A stretch of DNA of 43,451 nt from Acidovorax sp. (GTDB taxonomy: Bacteria > Pseudomonadota > Gammaproteobacteria > Burkholderiales > Burkholderiaceae_C): assembly GCF_021287135.1 (NCBI RefSeq), contig NZ_JAJTBB010000049.1, positions 1-43,451 of the forward strand, read 5' to 3'. The notes under the pieces were generated by a model, which was given only the letters and a program-made list of their open reading frames with translations, was not told the DNA's origin and did not search any database. Positions within the stretch are counted from its first letter, which is position 1. The number at the start of each line of letters is the position of its first letter. The translations under genes were made by a program, and so were the position numbers. Below, one piece after another: positions 9,750 to 19,598 of the stretch.

Positions 9750-10732
9750 GCGGGGTCTGCCTTTCGTTCGGCGGGGGCCTGGTGCACCAGGCTCACGAAG
9801 ATGTCTTCCAGCGAGCTTTCGCTGGAGTGCAGGTCCTTGAAGTCGATGCCGTGCTCTTGCAGGGCGCGCAGCAGCGCGGCAATGCCCGTGTCTTCCTGCT
9901 GCGAGTCGAAGGTGTAGGTGAGCGTGGCGCCGCCCTGGCTGAGCGCCAGCGGCCAGCGGGCCAGCGCGGCGGGCACCTGTTGCAGCGGCTGCTGCAGCGT
10001 GATCGCAAGCTGCTTCTTGCCCAGCTTGCGCATCAGCACGGCCTTGTCTTCCACCACGATCAGCTCGCCCTTGCGGATCACGCCGATACGGTCGGCCATG
10101 TCCTCGGCTTCTTCCAGGTAGTGCGTGGTCAGGATGATGGTGGTGCCGGCGTCGCGCAGCTTGCGCACCAGGCGCCACATGTCGTGGCGCAGCTCCACGT
10201 CCACGCCCGCGCTGGGCTCGTCCAGGAAGAGGATCTTGGGCTCGTGCGAGAGGGCCTTGGCGATCAGCACGCGGCGTTTCATGCCGCCCGAGAGGGCCAG
10301 GATCTTGGTGTCCTTCTTGTCCCACAGCGACAGGTCCCTGAGGATCCTTTCGATGTACGCCGGGTCCGGCGCCTTGCCGAACAGCCCGCGGCTGAAGGTG
10401 ACGGTGGCCCACACGGTCTCGAACGCGTCGGTGTGCAGCTCCTGCGGCACCAGGCCGATGGCTGCGCGCGCGGCCCGCCAGTCGCGCACGGTGTCGTGGC
10501 CGTCGGCGGTGATGGTGCCGGCCGTGGCATTGCTCATGCCGCAGATCACGCTGATCAGCGTGGTCTTGCCCGCGCCATTGGGGCCGAGCAGGGCAAAGAT
10601 CTCGCCGCGCCGGATGTCCAGGTCGATGTGCTTGAGCGCCTGAAACCCGCCCGCGTAGGTCTTGCTGACGCCGCGCACGCGAACGATGGCGTCCGGGGAG
10701 GAGGCGGTGGGCGGTGGTGCTGCTGCTGGCAT
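9746..10732 (-). CDS. ABC-2 type transporter ATP-binding protein
   Basis: Cytoplasmic ATPase (328 aa) partnering the overlapping permease. Walker [10 protein letters not shown] (50-58), signature [15 protein letters not shown], Walker [13 protein letters not shown] and the H-loop [10 protein letters not shown] are intact; the [15 protein letters not shown] run is characteristic of the YadG/CcmA-like class. After the nucleotide-binding domain, about 100 residues form a C-terminal extension ending [16 protein letters not shown], the usual tail of drug or polysaccharide exporters. I chose the ATG at 10732; a longer in-frame start 99 nt upstream would add a low-complexity stretch. A CACAAT -10-like sequence lies in the 151-nt upstream spacer. 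Confidence 0.94.
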   Translation of the reverse strand: MPAAAPPPTASSPDAIVRVRGVSKTYAGGFQALKHIDLDIRRGEIFALLGPNGAGKTTLISVICGMSNATAGTITADGHDTVRDWRAARAAIGLVPQELHTDAFETVWATVTFSRGLFGKAPDPAYIERILRDLSLWDKKDTKILALSGGMKRRVLIAKALSHEPKILFLDEPSAGVDVELRHDMWRLVRKLRDAGTTIILTTHYLEEAEDMADRIGVIRKGELIVVEDKAVLMRKLGKKQLAITLQQPLQQVPAALARWPLALSQGGATLTYTFDSQQEDTGIAALLRALQEHGIDFKDLHSSESSLEDIFVSLVHQAPAERKADPA

Positions 10733-10883
10733 GGGCGAAAGGGTGGGGTTGGGGAGGAGGACTGCCGCGCACGCGGCCGAAGCGCCGCATTGTGGCGTGA
10801 CTTGCGCTCTCACGCCGTGGGAGGGCGCCAATCCCCGCCGCGGCGCGGGGCTGGCCGCTGCGGGGGCGGCGCGCGTCGGCGGA

Positions 10884-11984
10884 TCAGCGTGCGCGGGCGG
10901 CCGCCACTTCGCGGCCCAGCTCGATCACGGCCATGGCGTAGTAGCTGGACCAGTTGTAGCGCGTGATGGCGTAGAAGTTCTCCGTGCCGGCCACGTAGCT
11001 GGGGGCGTCGCCGCCGTTTTGCAGCTCCACCAGCGCCAGCGGTCCGGTGTGGCGGGCGGCGGCGTCGTCCAGCACCACGCCCTGGGCCTGCAGGCTGGCG
11101 GCGCTGAAAGTGGGCAGGATGTCGGGGGCCAGCAGCGCGTCCAGCTGCAGCCGGGCGTTGTCAAACTGCACCGCGTAGTGCGTGGGCATGCCGGGGACCC
11201 AGCCGTGGCCCTGGAAATAGTGGGCCACCGAGCCAATGGCATCGGCCGCGCTGTGGAACAGGTCGATGCGGCCGTCGCCGTCAAAGTCCACGGCGTAGCG
11301 CACCCAGCTGGACGGCATGAACTGCCCCAGGCCCATGGCGCCCGCGTAGCTGCCGCGCGGCCCGAACGGGTCGGTGTTGCTGCGGTCGGAGAGGCTCAGG
11401 AACTGCTCCAGCTCGCGGCGGAAGAAGGCGGCCCGCTCGGCGGCCCGCGGGTGCGCGGCGGGGAAGTCGAATGCCAGCGTGGCCAGCGCGTCCATCACCC
11501 GGAAATTGCCCATCTGCTGGCCATAGATGGTTTCCACGCCGAGGATGCCCACGATGATCTCGGCGGGCACGCCGTACTCGCGCTCGGCGCGCTCCAGGGC
11601 GGCCTGGTTCTCTTCCCAGAACCGCAGGCCCGCGCGGATGCGCACCGGTTCGACAAACCGGCTGCGGTAGGCCCGCCAGTTCTTGGGCGCGCCCTTGGGC
11701 GGCGGCAGCATGAGCCGCGGGATCTGCGGCAGAAACTGCGCCTGGCCGATGGCCTGGCGCACCCACTCGCGGTCCAGGTTGCGGCGCGCGGCCAGGTCGT
11801 CGGCGAATTCCAGGGCCTCAGGGCGGGCGGCGTAGTACACCGCCGCGCGGGCGGGCGCAGCGCCGGTTTTGGGGCCTTTTTTGGGGTTTGCGAAGGCGGG
11901 TATTGCGCAAGAAGCTATCAAAAAAAGAGCAATTGCAGCCCGTTGGGCAGGCTTTTTCACGGTCAGTTCCACAGTCTTCTTCAT
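10884..11984 (-). CDS. MltB-family lytic murein transglycosylase
   Basis: Periplasmic lytic transglycosylase (366 aa) that cleaves the MurNAc-GlcNAc bond of peptidoglycan, forming 1,6-anhydroMurNAc ends. The catalytic Glu lies in [11 protein letters not shown] (about residue 150), and the second core block [13 protein letters not shown] with the acidic [10 protein letters not shown] stretch is present. A signal peptide runs to about residue 32 ([13 protein letters not shown]). Its DNA matches the dispersed ATAGCT repeat and uses ATA codons otherwise rare here. I chose the ATG at 11984. An alternative start at 12035 overlaps the tgpA stop as ATGA and would add 17 residues. It is the last gene of the moxR cluster. 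Confidence 0.93.
   Translation of the reverse strand: MKKTVELTVKKPAQRAAIALFLIASCAIPAFANPKKGPKTGAAPARAAVYYAARPEALEFADDLAARRNLDREWVRQAIGQAQFLPQIPRLMLPPPKGAPKNWRAYRSRFVEPVRIRAGLRFWEENQAALERAEREYGVPAEIIVGILGVETIYGQQMGNFRVMDALATLAFDFPAAHPRAAERAAFFRRELEQFLSLSDRSNTDPFGPRGSYAGAMGLGQFMPSSWVRYAVDFDGDGRIDLFHSAADAIGSVAHYFQGHGWVPGMPTHYAVQFDNARLQLDALLAPDILPTFSAASLQAQGVVLDDAAARHTGPLALVELQNGGDAPSYVAGTENFYAITRYNWSSYYAMAVIELGREVAAARAR
11902..11935 (-). repeat. Dispersed-repeat sequence inside the MltB-like signal peptide
   Basis: On the minus strand the bases read CTTTTTTTGATAGCTTCTTG then CGCAATA. The 15-mer GATAGCTTCTTGCGC (11905-11919) is identical to 14115-14129 in the stand-alone element 2.2 kb away. Here it is translated as the hydrophobic core LFLIASCAI of the signal peptide, with two ATA codons and a TTT/TTG run in an otherwise GC-ending gene. 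Confidence 0.6.
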
Positions 11985-12031
11985 TGGGGGCGGCGCGGGA
12001 GGCCAGGAGCCGGCCCGCTGGCGCCGCGGTG

Positions 12032-14056
12032 TCATTTTTTCGGCCAGGGCAGCCCGCGGAATTCGCGCCGCAGGGCGGCCAGTTCGGTGTCCGGGTGGGG
12101 AGCGTAGCGCAGCCGTTCCAGGCGCAGCAGCCAGTCGGCCAGCGTGGCGGCGCCGGCGCCAAACCGGGCCTGCACCTGGGCGGCCATGGCGCGTGGGGGC
12201 ATCGTGGCGGGCAGCTCCAGGCCGGCGCGGGCCAGGCGCTCGCGCGTGCGGGCCAGCAGCCGCAGCCAGGGGTCGTGCTGGCTGCGCTCCCACAGGTTCC
12301 AGGCAATGCCGCCCAGGGCCGCGGCAATCACGAGGAAACCCATCACGGTGGTGAGGTCCTGCCAGCTGGGGGATTCAAAGCCCAGCGCCTTGAGCAGGTC
12401 CATCTGCCGGGTTTGCGTGTAGTTGAGCACCCACTGGTTCCAGCGGTTGTTGACGGCCTCCCAGGCGGCCCGCAGGTTCTGCGCCAGGCCGGGGCTGAGG
12501 GTGCCCATGGCAGCGGCAAAGGCGCCCTGCGGGGCACGCAGCCGCTGGAACTGGCCCACGCGGCCGGGCGAAACGGCGCCCGTGGGGTCTACCCGCACCC
12601 AGCCGCGGCCCTCCATCCAGACTTCGGCCCAGGCGTGGGCATCGCTCTGGCGGACGGTCCAGTAGCCGTCGAAGTAGTTCATCTCGCCGCCCTGGTAGCC
12701 GGTGACGATGCGGGCCGGGATGTCCAGGGCGCGCATCAGCACCACGAAGGCCGAAGCGATGTGCTCGCAAAAGCCTTCCTTGCGGTCGAACCAGAATTCG
12801 TCCGCCGTGTGCTCGCCGTAGACGCCGGGCTCCAGCGTGTAGGTGTAGCCGCCGGTGCGCAGCCGCTGCAGGGCCGCGTTGACCAGCGCCGGCGTGCCCC
12901 CGGCGCTGAGCGCGGGGTCGGCGCGCATCTGCGCGGCCAGCGCCAGGGTGCGGGGGTTGAAGCCGGGCGGCAGTTCCTCGTGCACGTGCAGCTGCCGCAC
13001 GGCGGTCTCGGGGCCGTGGCGGAACGTGGGGTAGCTCTCGGCGCGGTAGCGCATCACGTCCATGATGGGGCGGCTGGTCATCCACTGCAGGTCCTGCGTC
13101 ATGTAGGCCTGCATGTTGGGCAGCTCGGGGGCGTTGGGGGTGGCTTCCAGCACCATGAGCCAGGGGCGCTTTTGCGGCTCCATCGTCACTTCGTAGCGCA
13201 CGGCCGGGCCCTGTACCTGCAGGTTGGCGGGCAGGCCGATCCGCGCGGCCAGTGCGCTGTCTTCGCGGAACGGCTCCGCCTGCCATTCCCGCCCGTCGAA
13301 TCCCGAGAGCACGGGGCCGCGGAAGTACATGGCCGACTGCTGCGGAATGTCCTGCGCCGCGCCTTCGAACCGCACGCGCAGGGCCACCGCGTCGTTGAGG
13401 GCCAGTTCCGCGATGGAGCCCACCTTCATCGCGCCCGACAAGCCGGTGCTGCCCTTCATGGCGTCGCTGGGCATGCCCCACAGCGGCGCGATGCGGGGGA
13501 ACAGCATGAACAGCGCCACCATGATGGGGGCGCCCAGCAGCGCCATGCTGCCGGCAATGCGGAACGTCTGGGCCAGCGGCGGCCGCCCCACCGGCATGTG
13601 GGCGTTGACCAGCGCCGTGAGCAGCCCCAGCAACGCCACCAGCATGGCCGCCGCCGTGACCAGCGATTGCGAGAAGAAGAAGTTGCTGAGCATCGTGAAG
13701 AAGCCCAGGAAGAACACGACCATGGCGTCGCGGCGCGCGCGCAGCTCCAGCATCTTGAGGGCGAGCAGCACCACGATCAGCGTCACCCCCGCGTCGCGCC
13801 CGAGGATGGTGCGGTGCGTGACCAGCGTGCCGACCACGGCCACCGTCAGCAGGGCGCCCACCGTCCAGCGGCCGGGCAGGGGACGGCCCCGCCACGCCAG
13901 CACGCCACGCCACAGCAGCAGGCCGCCCGCCAGCGCGCTGGTCCATGGCGGCAGATGGGCCATCTGGGGCGCGATCACCCAGGCGATCACGAACAGCAAA
14001 AACAGCGTGTCGCGCGCTTCGCGGGGCAGAGAGGCAAGGGTCTGTCGCAGGGTCAT
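12032..14056 (-). CDS. TgpA-like transglutaminase with DUF3488 membrane domain
   Basis: Membrane protein of 674 aa resembling Pseudomonas TgpA. About seven helices fill the N-terminal DUF3488 region (residues 15-190). A periplasmic transglutaminase-like domain follows, with the full triad: Cys about 429 in KEGFCEHIASAF, His about 474 in SDAHAWAEVW, and Asp about 490 in VDPTGAV. One more helix (about 560-580) leads to a cytoplasmic DUF4129-like tail. The real substrate of the family is unknown; it is linked to cell-wall integrity. It sits after moxR and DUF58, the standard arrangement, with a 109-nt spacer holding a dispersed repeat. Confidence 0.94.
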   Translation of the reverse strand: MTLRQTLASLPREARDTLFLLFVIAWVIAPQMAHLPPWTSALAGGLLLWRGVLAWRGRPLPGRWTVGALLTVAVVGTLVTHRTILGRDAGVTLIVVLLALKMLELRARRDAMVVFFLGFFTMLSNFFFSQSLVTAAAMLVALLGLLTALVNAHMPVGRPPLAQTFRIAGSMALLGAPIMVALFMLFPRIAPLWGMPSDAMKGSTGLSGAMKVGSIAELALNDAVALRVRFEGAAQDIPQQSAMYFRGPVLSGFDGREWQAEPFREDSALAARIGLPANLQVQGPAVRYEVTMEPQKRPWLMVLEATPNAPELPNMQAYMTQDLQWMTSRPIMDVMRYRAESYPTFRHGPETAVRQLHVHEELPPGFNPRTLALAAQMRADPALSAGGTPALVNAALQRLRTGGYTYTLEPGVYGEHTADEFWFDRKEGFCEHIASAFVVLMRALDIPARIVTGYQGGEMNYFDGYWTVRQSDAHAWAEVWMEGRGWVRVDPTGAVSPGRVGQFQRLRAPQGAFAAAMGTLSPGLAQNLRAAWEAVNNRWNQWVLNYTQTRQMDLLKALGFESPSWQDLTTVMGFLVIAAALGGIAWNLWERSQHDPWLRLLARTRERLARAGLELPATMPPRAMAAQVQARFGAGAATLADWLLRLERLRYAPHPDTELAALRREFRGLPWPKK

Positions 14057-14098
14057 TGCGGGAAGGTCATGCCGTGAGGGTGGGGATGGCTGGCCGTG

Positions 14099-14163
14099 AG
14101 TTTGCTATTAAAAAGATAGCTTCTTGCGCTTATGCAGCAAGCGCTGGAAGGCATTTTGATACG
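14099..14163. repeat. Dispersed ATAGCT/GCGCTT hairpin element, full copy
   Basis: The element has the order GCTATTAAAAAGATAGC (14104-14120), then TTCTTGCGCTT, a 7-nt loop, AAGCGCTGGAAGG and a TTTT arm. GCGCTT (14126-14131) pairs with AAGCGC (14139-14144). It fills most of the spacer between the DUF58 and tgpA genes. The AT-rich arms stand out against the GC-rich surroundings. I recognise this type from Comamonadaceae intergenic regions. Confidence 0.78.
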
Positions 14164-14165
14164 AA

Positions 14166-15202
14166 TCAGCACAGTGCGAGCGCCTCCAGGCAGCGCCGGC
14201 GGTGGGCGGCGCCGCTGTCGGGAGCGATCTCGGCCCCCGGCAGGCGCAGGCCGTAGTCCAGGCCCAGCCGGTCGGCCTGCAGCACCCAGGCGGTGAGGCG
14301 GGAGATGCGGGCCTCGGGGTCGGCCAGTCCGGTGCGGGCGGGGTCCAGCCACAGCTCGTGCCGCTGGGCCTGCTGGGCATCGCGGCTCACCAGGTCGTCG
14401 GTGCCCGTGGCCAGCGACTTGGCGGCCTTCTTCCAGACCACCAGCTTGAGCGGATCGCCGCGGCGGTAGGCCCGCACGCCGTCAAACTCGCCAATGCCTT
14501 GCGACAAAGCGCTGCCCGTGCCGCTGGCGCGCGGCTCGCCGGGCGGCAGCGGCGGGGCGGGGGTTTCGGGCGCCGGGTACACCAGCACCTGGGCGGCCGG
14601 GCGCCAGTAGGTCCACACGCGGAAGGTGCCCAGCGGAAAGCGGGTTTCGGCCGTGAGGGTGGGCACCCTGTGCAGGCCCCGTCGCTCGGGCCGGAAGGCC
14701 ACCTGCACGCTGGTCTGGCCCTGGGCGGGCACGTCGGTCCAGGCCCAGTGGTGCGGCTCTTTGCGGCCCGCGCCGTGCACGGCCAGCGCAACGCCGTAGC
14801 GCGGCGTGGCGCGTTCGCTGGACAGCTGCACCTCGAACGCCGTGCTGGTGCCCATGAAGTGGGGCTCGGGGGCCTTCAGGTGCAGCGTCAGCCCCCGCAG
14901 GTTGGCATGGCACAGGTGCATGCCGATCACCGCGCTGCCCGCCAGCAGGAAGGTGAGCAGATAGCCCAGGTTGAGCTGGAAGTTGATCGAGGCGACCAGC
15001 AGCACCGCCAGGGTCAGCGCCAGCATCCAGCCTGCGCCCGTGGGCAGGATGTAGACATTGCGCTGCGTGAGCACCAGGGTGTCGCTCAGGGGCAGCCGGG
15101 CCTGCCACCAGCGCTGAAAGCGCCGCCGCAGCAGCGCCAGCGGGTTGATCGCAGCGGCGGCGCGGGACAGGGCCGGCGCCGCGGCCGGTTCGGAGGGCGC
15201 GG

Positions 15203-15206
<4 letters not shown>
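14166..15206 (-). CDS. DUF58 domain-containing protein
   Basis: A 346-aa membrane-associated protein of the DUF58 family, almost always found between a MoxR ATPase and a transglutaminase. Two helices (about 60-100) follow a cationic N-terminus. The conserved DUF58 core RAYRRGDPLKLVVWKKAAKS lies near residue 245 and leads into a vWA-like fold. The start is GTG, overlapping the moxR stop as GTGA, so the two are coupled. The role is believed to be in envelope integrity or MoxR-dependent assembly, but no biochemical activity is established. The tgpA spacer downstream carries a repeat, which may weaken coupling to the rest of the operon. Confidence 0.92.
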
Positions 15207-16129
<923 letters not shown>

Positions 16130-16182
16130 GGCGCGACGTTATCCGAAAAATTCCAAGAAATGGGACAAGCGGGGGCAAGACT

Positions 16183-17136
16183 GTGAGCAAAACGGGCTAT
16201 TTCACCCACCGGGATTGTTGGAAGCACGAGATGGGCCCGGGACACCCGGAGTGCCCCGAGCGGCTGGACGCGATTGAAGACCGTTTGCTGGCCACGGGCG
16301 TGGCCGACGCGCTGGAGCGCTACGAGGCCCCCGAGGCCTCGCTGGCCGACATCGAGCTGGCCCATGGCCGCATGCACATCGCGGCGCTGCGCGGCCTGTC
16401 CGACCGGCTCAACGAAGAGCTGCTGGCGGGCGGCCCCGCCCATGCGCAGATCGACACCGATACGTCCATCAATGCCCACACCTGGAAGGCGTCGCTGCGT
16501 GCGGCCGGCGCCGCATTGGCCGCCACCGACGCCGTGATGGCGGGCGAGGTGGAAAACGCCTTCTGCGCGGTGCGCCCGCCCGGCCACCACGCCTGCCGCG
16601 ACAAGGCCATGGGCTTTTGCTTCTTCAACAACGTGGCCGTGGCCGCCAAGTACGCGCTGCAGCGCTACAACCTGGAGCGCGTGGCGATCGTGGACTTTGA
16701 CGTGCACCACGGCAACGGCACCGAGGACATCCTGGCGAACGACGAGCGCGCGTTGATGGTCAGCATCTTTCAGCACCCGTTCTTCCCCTACAGCGGCGAC
16801 CAGAACCCGGCCCCCAACATGGTGAACGTGCCCGTACCGGCCTACACCCGCGGCATGGACATCCGCGAGATCATCGAGATGATGTGGATGCCCCGGCTGG
16901 AGGCCTTCAAGCCCGAGATGATCTTTGTGAGCGCCGGTTTTGACGGCCACCGCGAGGACGACATGGGCCAGCTGGGCATGACCGAGCAGGATTACGCCTG
17001 GATCACGCAGCGGGTGAAGGACGTGGCGCGGCGCTTTGCCAAGGGGCGCATCGTGTCGTGCCTGGAAGGCGGCTACGTGATGGGGCCGCTGTCGCGCAGC
17101 GTGGAGGCGCATTTGCGGATCCTGGCGGACTTGTGA
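16183..17136 (+). CDS. Histone deacetylase family protein (class II-like Zn hydrolase)
   Basis: A 317-aa zinc-dependent amidohydrolase of the HDAC/acetylpolyamine-hydrolase superfamily. RPPGHH (131-136) supplies the general-base His pair. DFDVHHGNGT (171-180) supplies zinc ligands D173 and H175, and the third ligand is D254 in SAGFDGH. LEGGY (295-298 region) supplies the transition-state Tyr. Bacterial members deacetylate polyamines or small amides; the substrate here is unknown. The start is GTG at 16183, giving MSKTGYFTHRDCW. An eight-codon reading frame (16160-16186) ends in a GTGA overlap with it. The family is secure; the acetoin-utilisation label often given to relatives would be speculative. 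Confidence 0.93.
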   Translation: MSKTGYFTHRDCWKHEMGPGHPECPERLDAIEDRLLATGVADALERYEAPEASLADIELAHGRMHIAALRGLSDRLNEELLAGGPAHAQIDTDTSINAHTWKASLRAAGAALAATDAVMAGEVENAFCAVRPPGHHACRDKAMGFCFFNNVAVAAKYALQRYNLERVAIVDFDVHHGNGTEDILANDERALMVSIFQHPFFPYSGDQNPAPNMVNVPVPAYTRGMDIREIIEMMWMPRLEAFKPEMIFVSAGFDGHREDDMGQLGMTEQDYAWITQRVKDVARRFAKGRIVSCLEGGYVMGPLSRSVEAHLRILADL

Positions 17137-17260
17137 GCATCCCCCTGAGCGGCTTCGCCGCTTCCCCCTTCTCTTGCATCGCTGCGCGCTGCGGAAGGGG
17201 GACGCCGCCAGCGCGGCGGGGCGGCCCTTGCGCGGCGGCCCCCACGGGGCCGCGCCAGTT
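17137..17260. repeat. GC-rich intergenic repeat after the deacetylase-like gene
   Basis: Short palindromic blocks follow the stop codon: GAGCGGCTTCGCCGCTTC, then GCTGCGCGCTGCGG, GGGGGACGCCGCCAGCGCGG and GCGGCCCTTGCGCGGCGGCC. The CCCCTGAGCGGCTTCGCCGC opening and the GGGGGACGCC block match a repeat I know from Comamonadaceae intergenic regions. The strong hairpins could end transcription. Only this one copy is in the window, so its repetitive nature rests on memory. Confidence 0.5.
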
Positions 17261-17299
17261 TCTGCGGATGTGCCGAGGTCAGAAGTACGAGAGAAAGAC

Positions 17300-18094
17300 A
17301 TGACAAGTTCAAGCACCGATTCCCTGCTGCAGGTGGCCCGCGACGCGCGGGGCGTGGTCACGCTCACCCTGAACGACCCCTCGCGCTTCAACGCGCTGGG
17401 CACCGAGATGCTGGCGGCGCTGCAGCAGGCGCTGGACGGGGTGGCGCGGGACGACACGGCGCGGGTGGTCGTGCTGGCTGCGGCCGGCAAGGCGTTCTGC
17501 GCGGGGCACAACCTCAAGGACATGGCGGCCAACCCTGAGCTGGCGTATTACCAGCAGCTGTTCGCCCAGTGCAGCCGCGTGATGCTCAGCATCCACAAGC
17601 TCAGCGTGCCCGTGATTGCGCGCGTGCACGGCATGGCCACGGCGGCCGGCTGCCAGCTGGTGGCGCAGTGCGACCTGGCGGTGGCGGCCGACACGGCCAC
17701 GTTTGCCACCAGCGGCATCCACTACGGCCTGTTCTGCGCCACGCCCAGCGTGCCGCTGGTGCGCAACGTGCCCGCCAAGCGGGCCATGGAGATGCTGCTC
17801 ACCGGCGACTTCATCGACGCCGCCACGGCGCGCGAGGAGGGGCTGGTGAACCGCGTGGTGCCGGCCGCTGCGCTGGACGCCGAGGTGGAGGCGCTGGTGC
17901 AGTCCATCCTGCAGAAGCCGCGCGTGGCGGTGGCCATGGGCAAGGCCCTGGTGTACCAGCAGCGCGAGCTGGGGCTGGACGCCGCCTACCAGCTGGCGGG
18001 CCAGACCATGGCCGCCAACATGGTCCATGAAACCGCGCAGGAGGGCGCCCGCGCCTTCGCCGAGAAGCGCCGCCCCGCCTGGAAGCAACCCTGA
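17300..18094 (+). CDS. Enoyl-CoA hydratase/isomerase family protein lacking both catalytic glutamates
   Basis: A 264-aa crotonase-fold protein. The oxyanion-hole segment KAFCAGHNLKDM (64-75) and the helix GMATAAGCQLVAQCD (111-124) are clear. At the positions of the two crotonase catalytic glutamates I see Gln119 (E in GGGCEL of true hydratases) and Gly139 (E in GQPE). It most resembles the ECHDC3-like branch, whose reaction is not settled, so hydration of enoyl-CoA should not be assumed. The ATG at 17300 follows GAGAGAAA. The stop overlaps the next ATG (TGATG), coupling it to an MscS-type channel gene. etfBA and an acyl-CoA dehydrogenase lie downstream, a fatty-acid context. Confidence 0.88.
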   Translation: MTSSSTDSLLQVARDARGVVTLTLNDPSRFNALGTEMLAALQQALDGVARDDTARVVVLAAAGKAFCAGHNLKDMAANPELAYYQQLFAQCSRVMLSIHKLSVPVIARVHGMATAAGCQLVAQCDLAVAADTATFATSGIHYGLFCATPSVPLVRNVPAKRAMEMLLTGDFIDAATAREEGLVNRVVPAAALDAEVEALVQSILQKPRVAVAMGKALVYQQRELGLDAAYQLAGQTMAANMVHETAQEGARAFAEKRRPAWKQP

Positions 18095-19461
18095 TGGCGG
18101 TGCGCATGGATTCCACGCCCATGCTGGAGGACGTGGGCGGCTGGCTGGCCGCGTTCGTGCAGCCCTCGGTGCTGATCGAGCTGGGCGCGCTGGCGTTGTG
18201 CGCGGCGCTCGCATGGGGTGCGGTGTCCGTGCTGCGCCGCGCCCTGGACCAGCGCGATCCGCGCTCGATCCTGTTCGGCGAGCGCGTGCTGGACGGTGCA
18301 CTGTTTCCGCTGGTGCTGCTGGGCCTGGGCTATCTGGCGCGCACGCTGATCCTCACCTGGTGGCCGGTGGCTGCGTTCAAGGTCATCATTCCCGTGCTCA
18401 CCTCGCTGGTGGTGATCCGCCTGGGCGCCAAGGTGCTGCAGGCGGCGTTTCCCCGTTCCGCCTGGGTGCGGCCCATCGAACGCTCCATCTCCTGGCTGGC
18501 CTGGCTGACCATGGTGCTGTGGGTCACGGGGCTGCTGCCCCGCGTGCTGGACGAGCTGGACCGCATCACCTGGAAGGTGGGGGCGTCCACGCTGTCCGTG
18601 CGCACCATGATCGAAGGCGCGCTCACCGCCGGCGCAGTGCTGCTGGTGGCGCTGTGGGTGTCGGCCGCCATCGAGGCGCGGCTGCTGCGCTCGGCCACGG
18701 GCGGCGAGCTCTCGCTGCGCAAGGCCATCAGCAACGCACTGCGGGCCGTGCTGGTCTTCGTGGGGCTCATCGCGGCGATGTCGGCGGCGGGCATCGACCT
18801 CACGGCGCTGTCGGTGCTGGGCGGCGCGGTGGGCGTGGGCATCGGCTTCGGCCTGCAGAAGCTGGCGGCCAACTACGTGAGCGGTTTCGTCATCCTGGCC
18901 GAGCGCAGCATGCGCATCGGGGACAACGTACGGCTGGACAGCTTTGAAGGCCGCATCACCCAGATCAACGCCCGCTACACCGTGATCCGCTCGCCCGCGG
19001 GGCGCGAATCCATCGTGCCCAACGAGCTGCTTATCACCCAGCGCGTGGAGAACCTGTCGCTGTCCGACCCCCGCGTGTGGATGTCCACCACCGTGAGCGT
19101 GGCCTACGAAAGCGATGTGGACCAGGTCGCGCAGCTGCTCACCGAAGCGGCCCTGGCCAGCCCGCGCGTCCTGCGCGACCCCGCTCCCAGCGCATCGCTG
19201 TCGGCCTTTGGTGCCGACGGGCTGGAGTTCACGGTGGGCTTCTGGATCGCGGACCCCGAGAACGGTTCGCTGGGCCTGCGCTCGGACATCAACCGCGCCA
19301 TCCTCAAGGCCTTGCGCGCCCACCGCATCGAAATCCCTTATCCGCAGCGGGTCATGCACGTGCAGGTCGACGGCGCTGCGCCCACCCTGGCCGAAGCGTT
19401 GGCCGCCGCGCCAGCCCAGGCGTCCGCCCGGCAGGGTGCCGCAGGCGACAGCGCGGCCTGA
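18094..19461 (+). CDS. MscS-family mechanosensitive ion channel
   Basis: A 455-aa inner-membrane channel of the small-conductance mechanosensitive family, protecting against hypo-osmotic shock. About five or six helices fill residues 25-270. The pore-lining helix is Gly/Ala-rich (SVLGGAVGVGIGFGLQKLAAN) and runs into the beta domain (SGFVILAERSMRIGDNVRLD, then GRITQINARYTVIRSPAGRE and IVPNELLI). The C-terminal alpha/beta vestibule domain ends in an Ala-rich tail. It is larger than E. coli MscS (286 aa) because of extra N-terminal helices. It overlaps the preceding crotonase-like gene by 1 nt. The likely etfBA -35 lies over its stop codon. Confidence 0.94.
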   Translation: MAVRMDSTPMLEDVGGWLAAFVQPSVLIELGALALCAALAWGAVSVLRRALDQRDPRSILFGERVLDGALFPLVLLGLGYLARTLILTWWPVAAFKVIIPVLTSLVVIRLGAKVLQAAFPRSAWVRPIERSISWLAWLTMVLWVTGLLPRVLDELDRITWKVGASTLSVRTMIEGALTAGAVLLVALWVSAAIEARLLRSATGGELSLRKAISNALRAVLVFVGLIAAMSAAGIDLTALSVLGGAVGVGIGFGLQKLAANYVSGFVILAERSMRIGDNVRLDSFEGRITQINARYTVIRSPAGRESIVPNELLITQRVENLSLSDPRVWMSTTVSVAYESDVDQVAQLLTEAALASPRVLRDPAPSASLSAFGADGLEFTVGFWIADPENGSLGLRSDINRAILKALRAHRIEIPYPQRVMHVQVDGAAPTLAEALAAAPAQASARQGAAGDSAA

Positions 19462-19488
19462 CACCGGGGCGACGCGCTGCCCTATAAT
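19458..19488 (+). promoter_or_regulatory. Candidate sigma-70 promoter of etfBA
   Basis: A perfect TATAAT (19483-19488) lies 19 bp after CTGACA (19458-19463), which overlaps the stop of the channel gene. A start about 19495 would give a 130-nt leader before etfB. Confidence 0.6.
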
Positions 19489-19492
19489 TCAG

Positions 19493-19514
19493 AAAAAGCA
19501 CGATCGTTCTTTTT
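19493..19514. promoter_or_regulatory. 22-bp near-perfect palindrome, TetR-type operator candidate
   Basis: AAAAAGCACGATCGTTCTTT and two more T residues pair at 10 of 11 positions around ACGATCGT. It lies directly after the TATAAT. Palindromes of this size with an ACGATCGT core suit a TetR-family repressor, several of which control fatty-acid oxidation genes in betaproteobacteria. A wider inverted pair CACGAT/ATCGTG (19499-19525) also exists and could fold in RNA. Confidence 0.5.
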
Positions 19515-19581
19515 TTGCAATCGTGTGGTCTGTGCCCCGGCTCCGTAGCGGTTTCGCTGCAGTGCGGCATAGAATGTTTCA

Positions 19582-19598
19582 GTTTACGTAAACGTCAA
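19582..19598. promoter_or_regulatory. TTTACGT-AA-ACGTCAA site, MerR (LiuR)-type operator candidate
   Basis: TTTACGTAAACGTCAA (19583-19598) is an inverted repeat with a 2-nt centre and one mismatch. It also contains the perfect 12-mer GTTTACGTAAAC (19582-19593). From memory this resembles sites of LiuR, a MerR-family regulator of branched-chain amino-acid and acyl-CoA catabolism. It lies 30 nt upstream of the etfB start. Confidence 0.45.

Noticed and set aside
11888-14077. Long plus-strand frame (about 730 codons) opposite tgpA
   Set aside because: Antisense shadow; no recognisable domain, while TgpA has its full catalytic triad.
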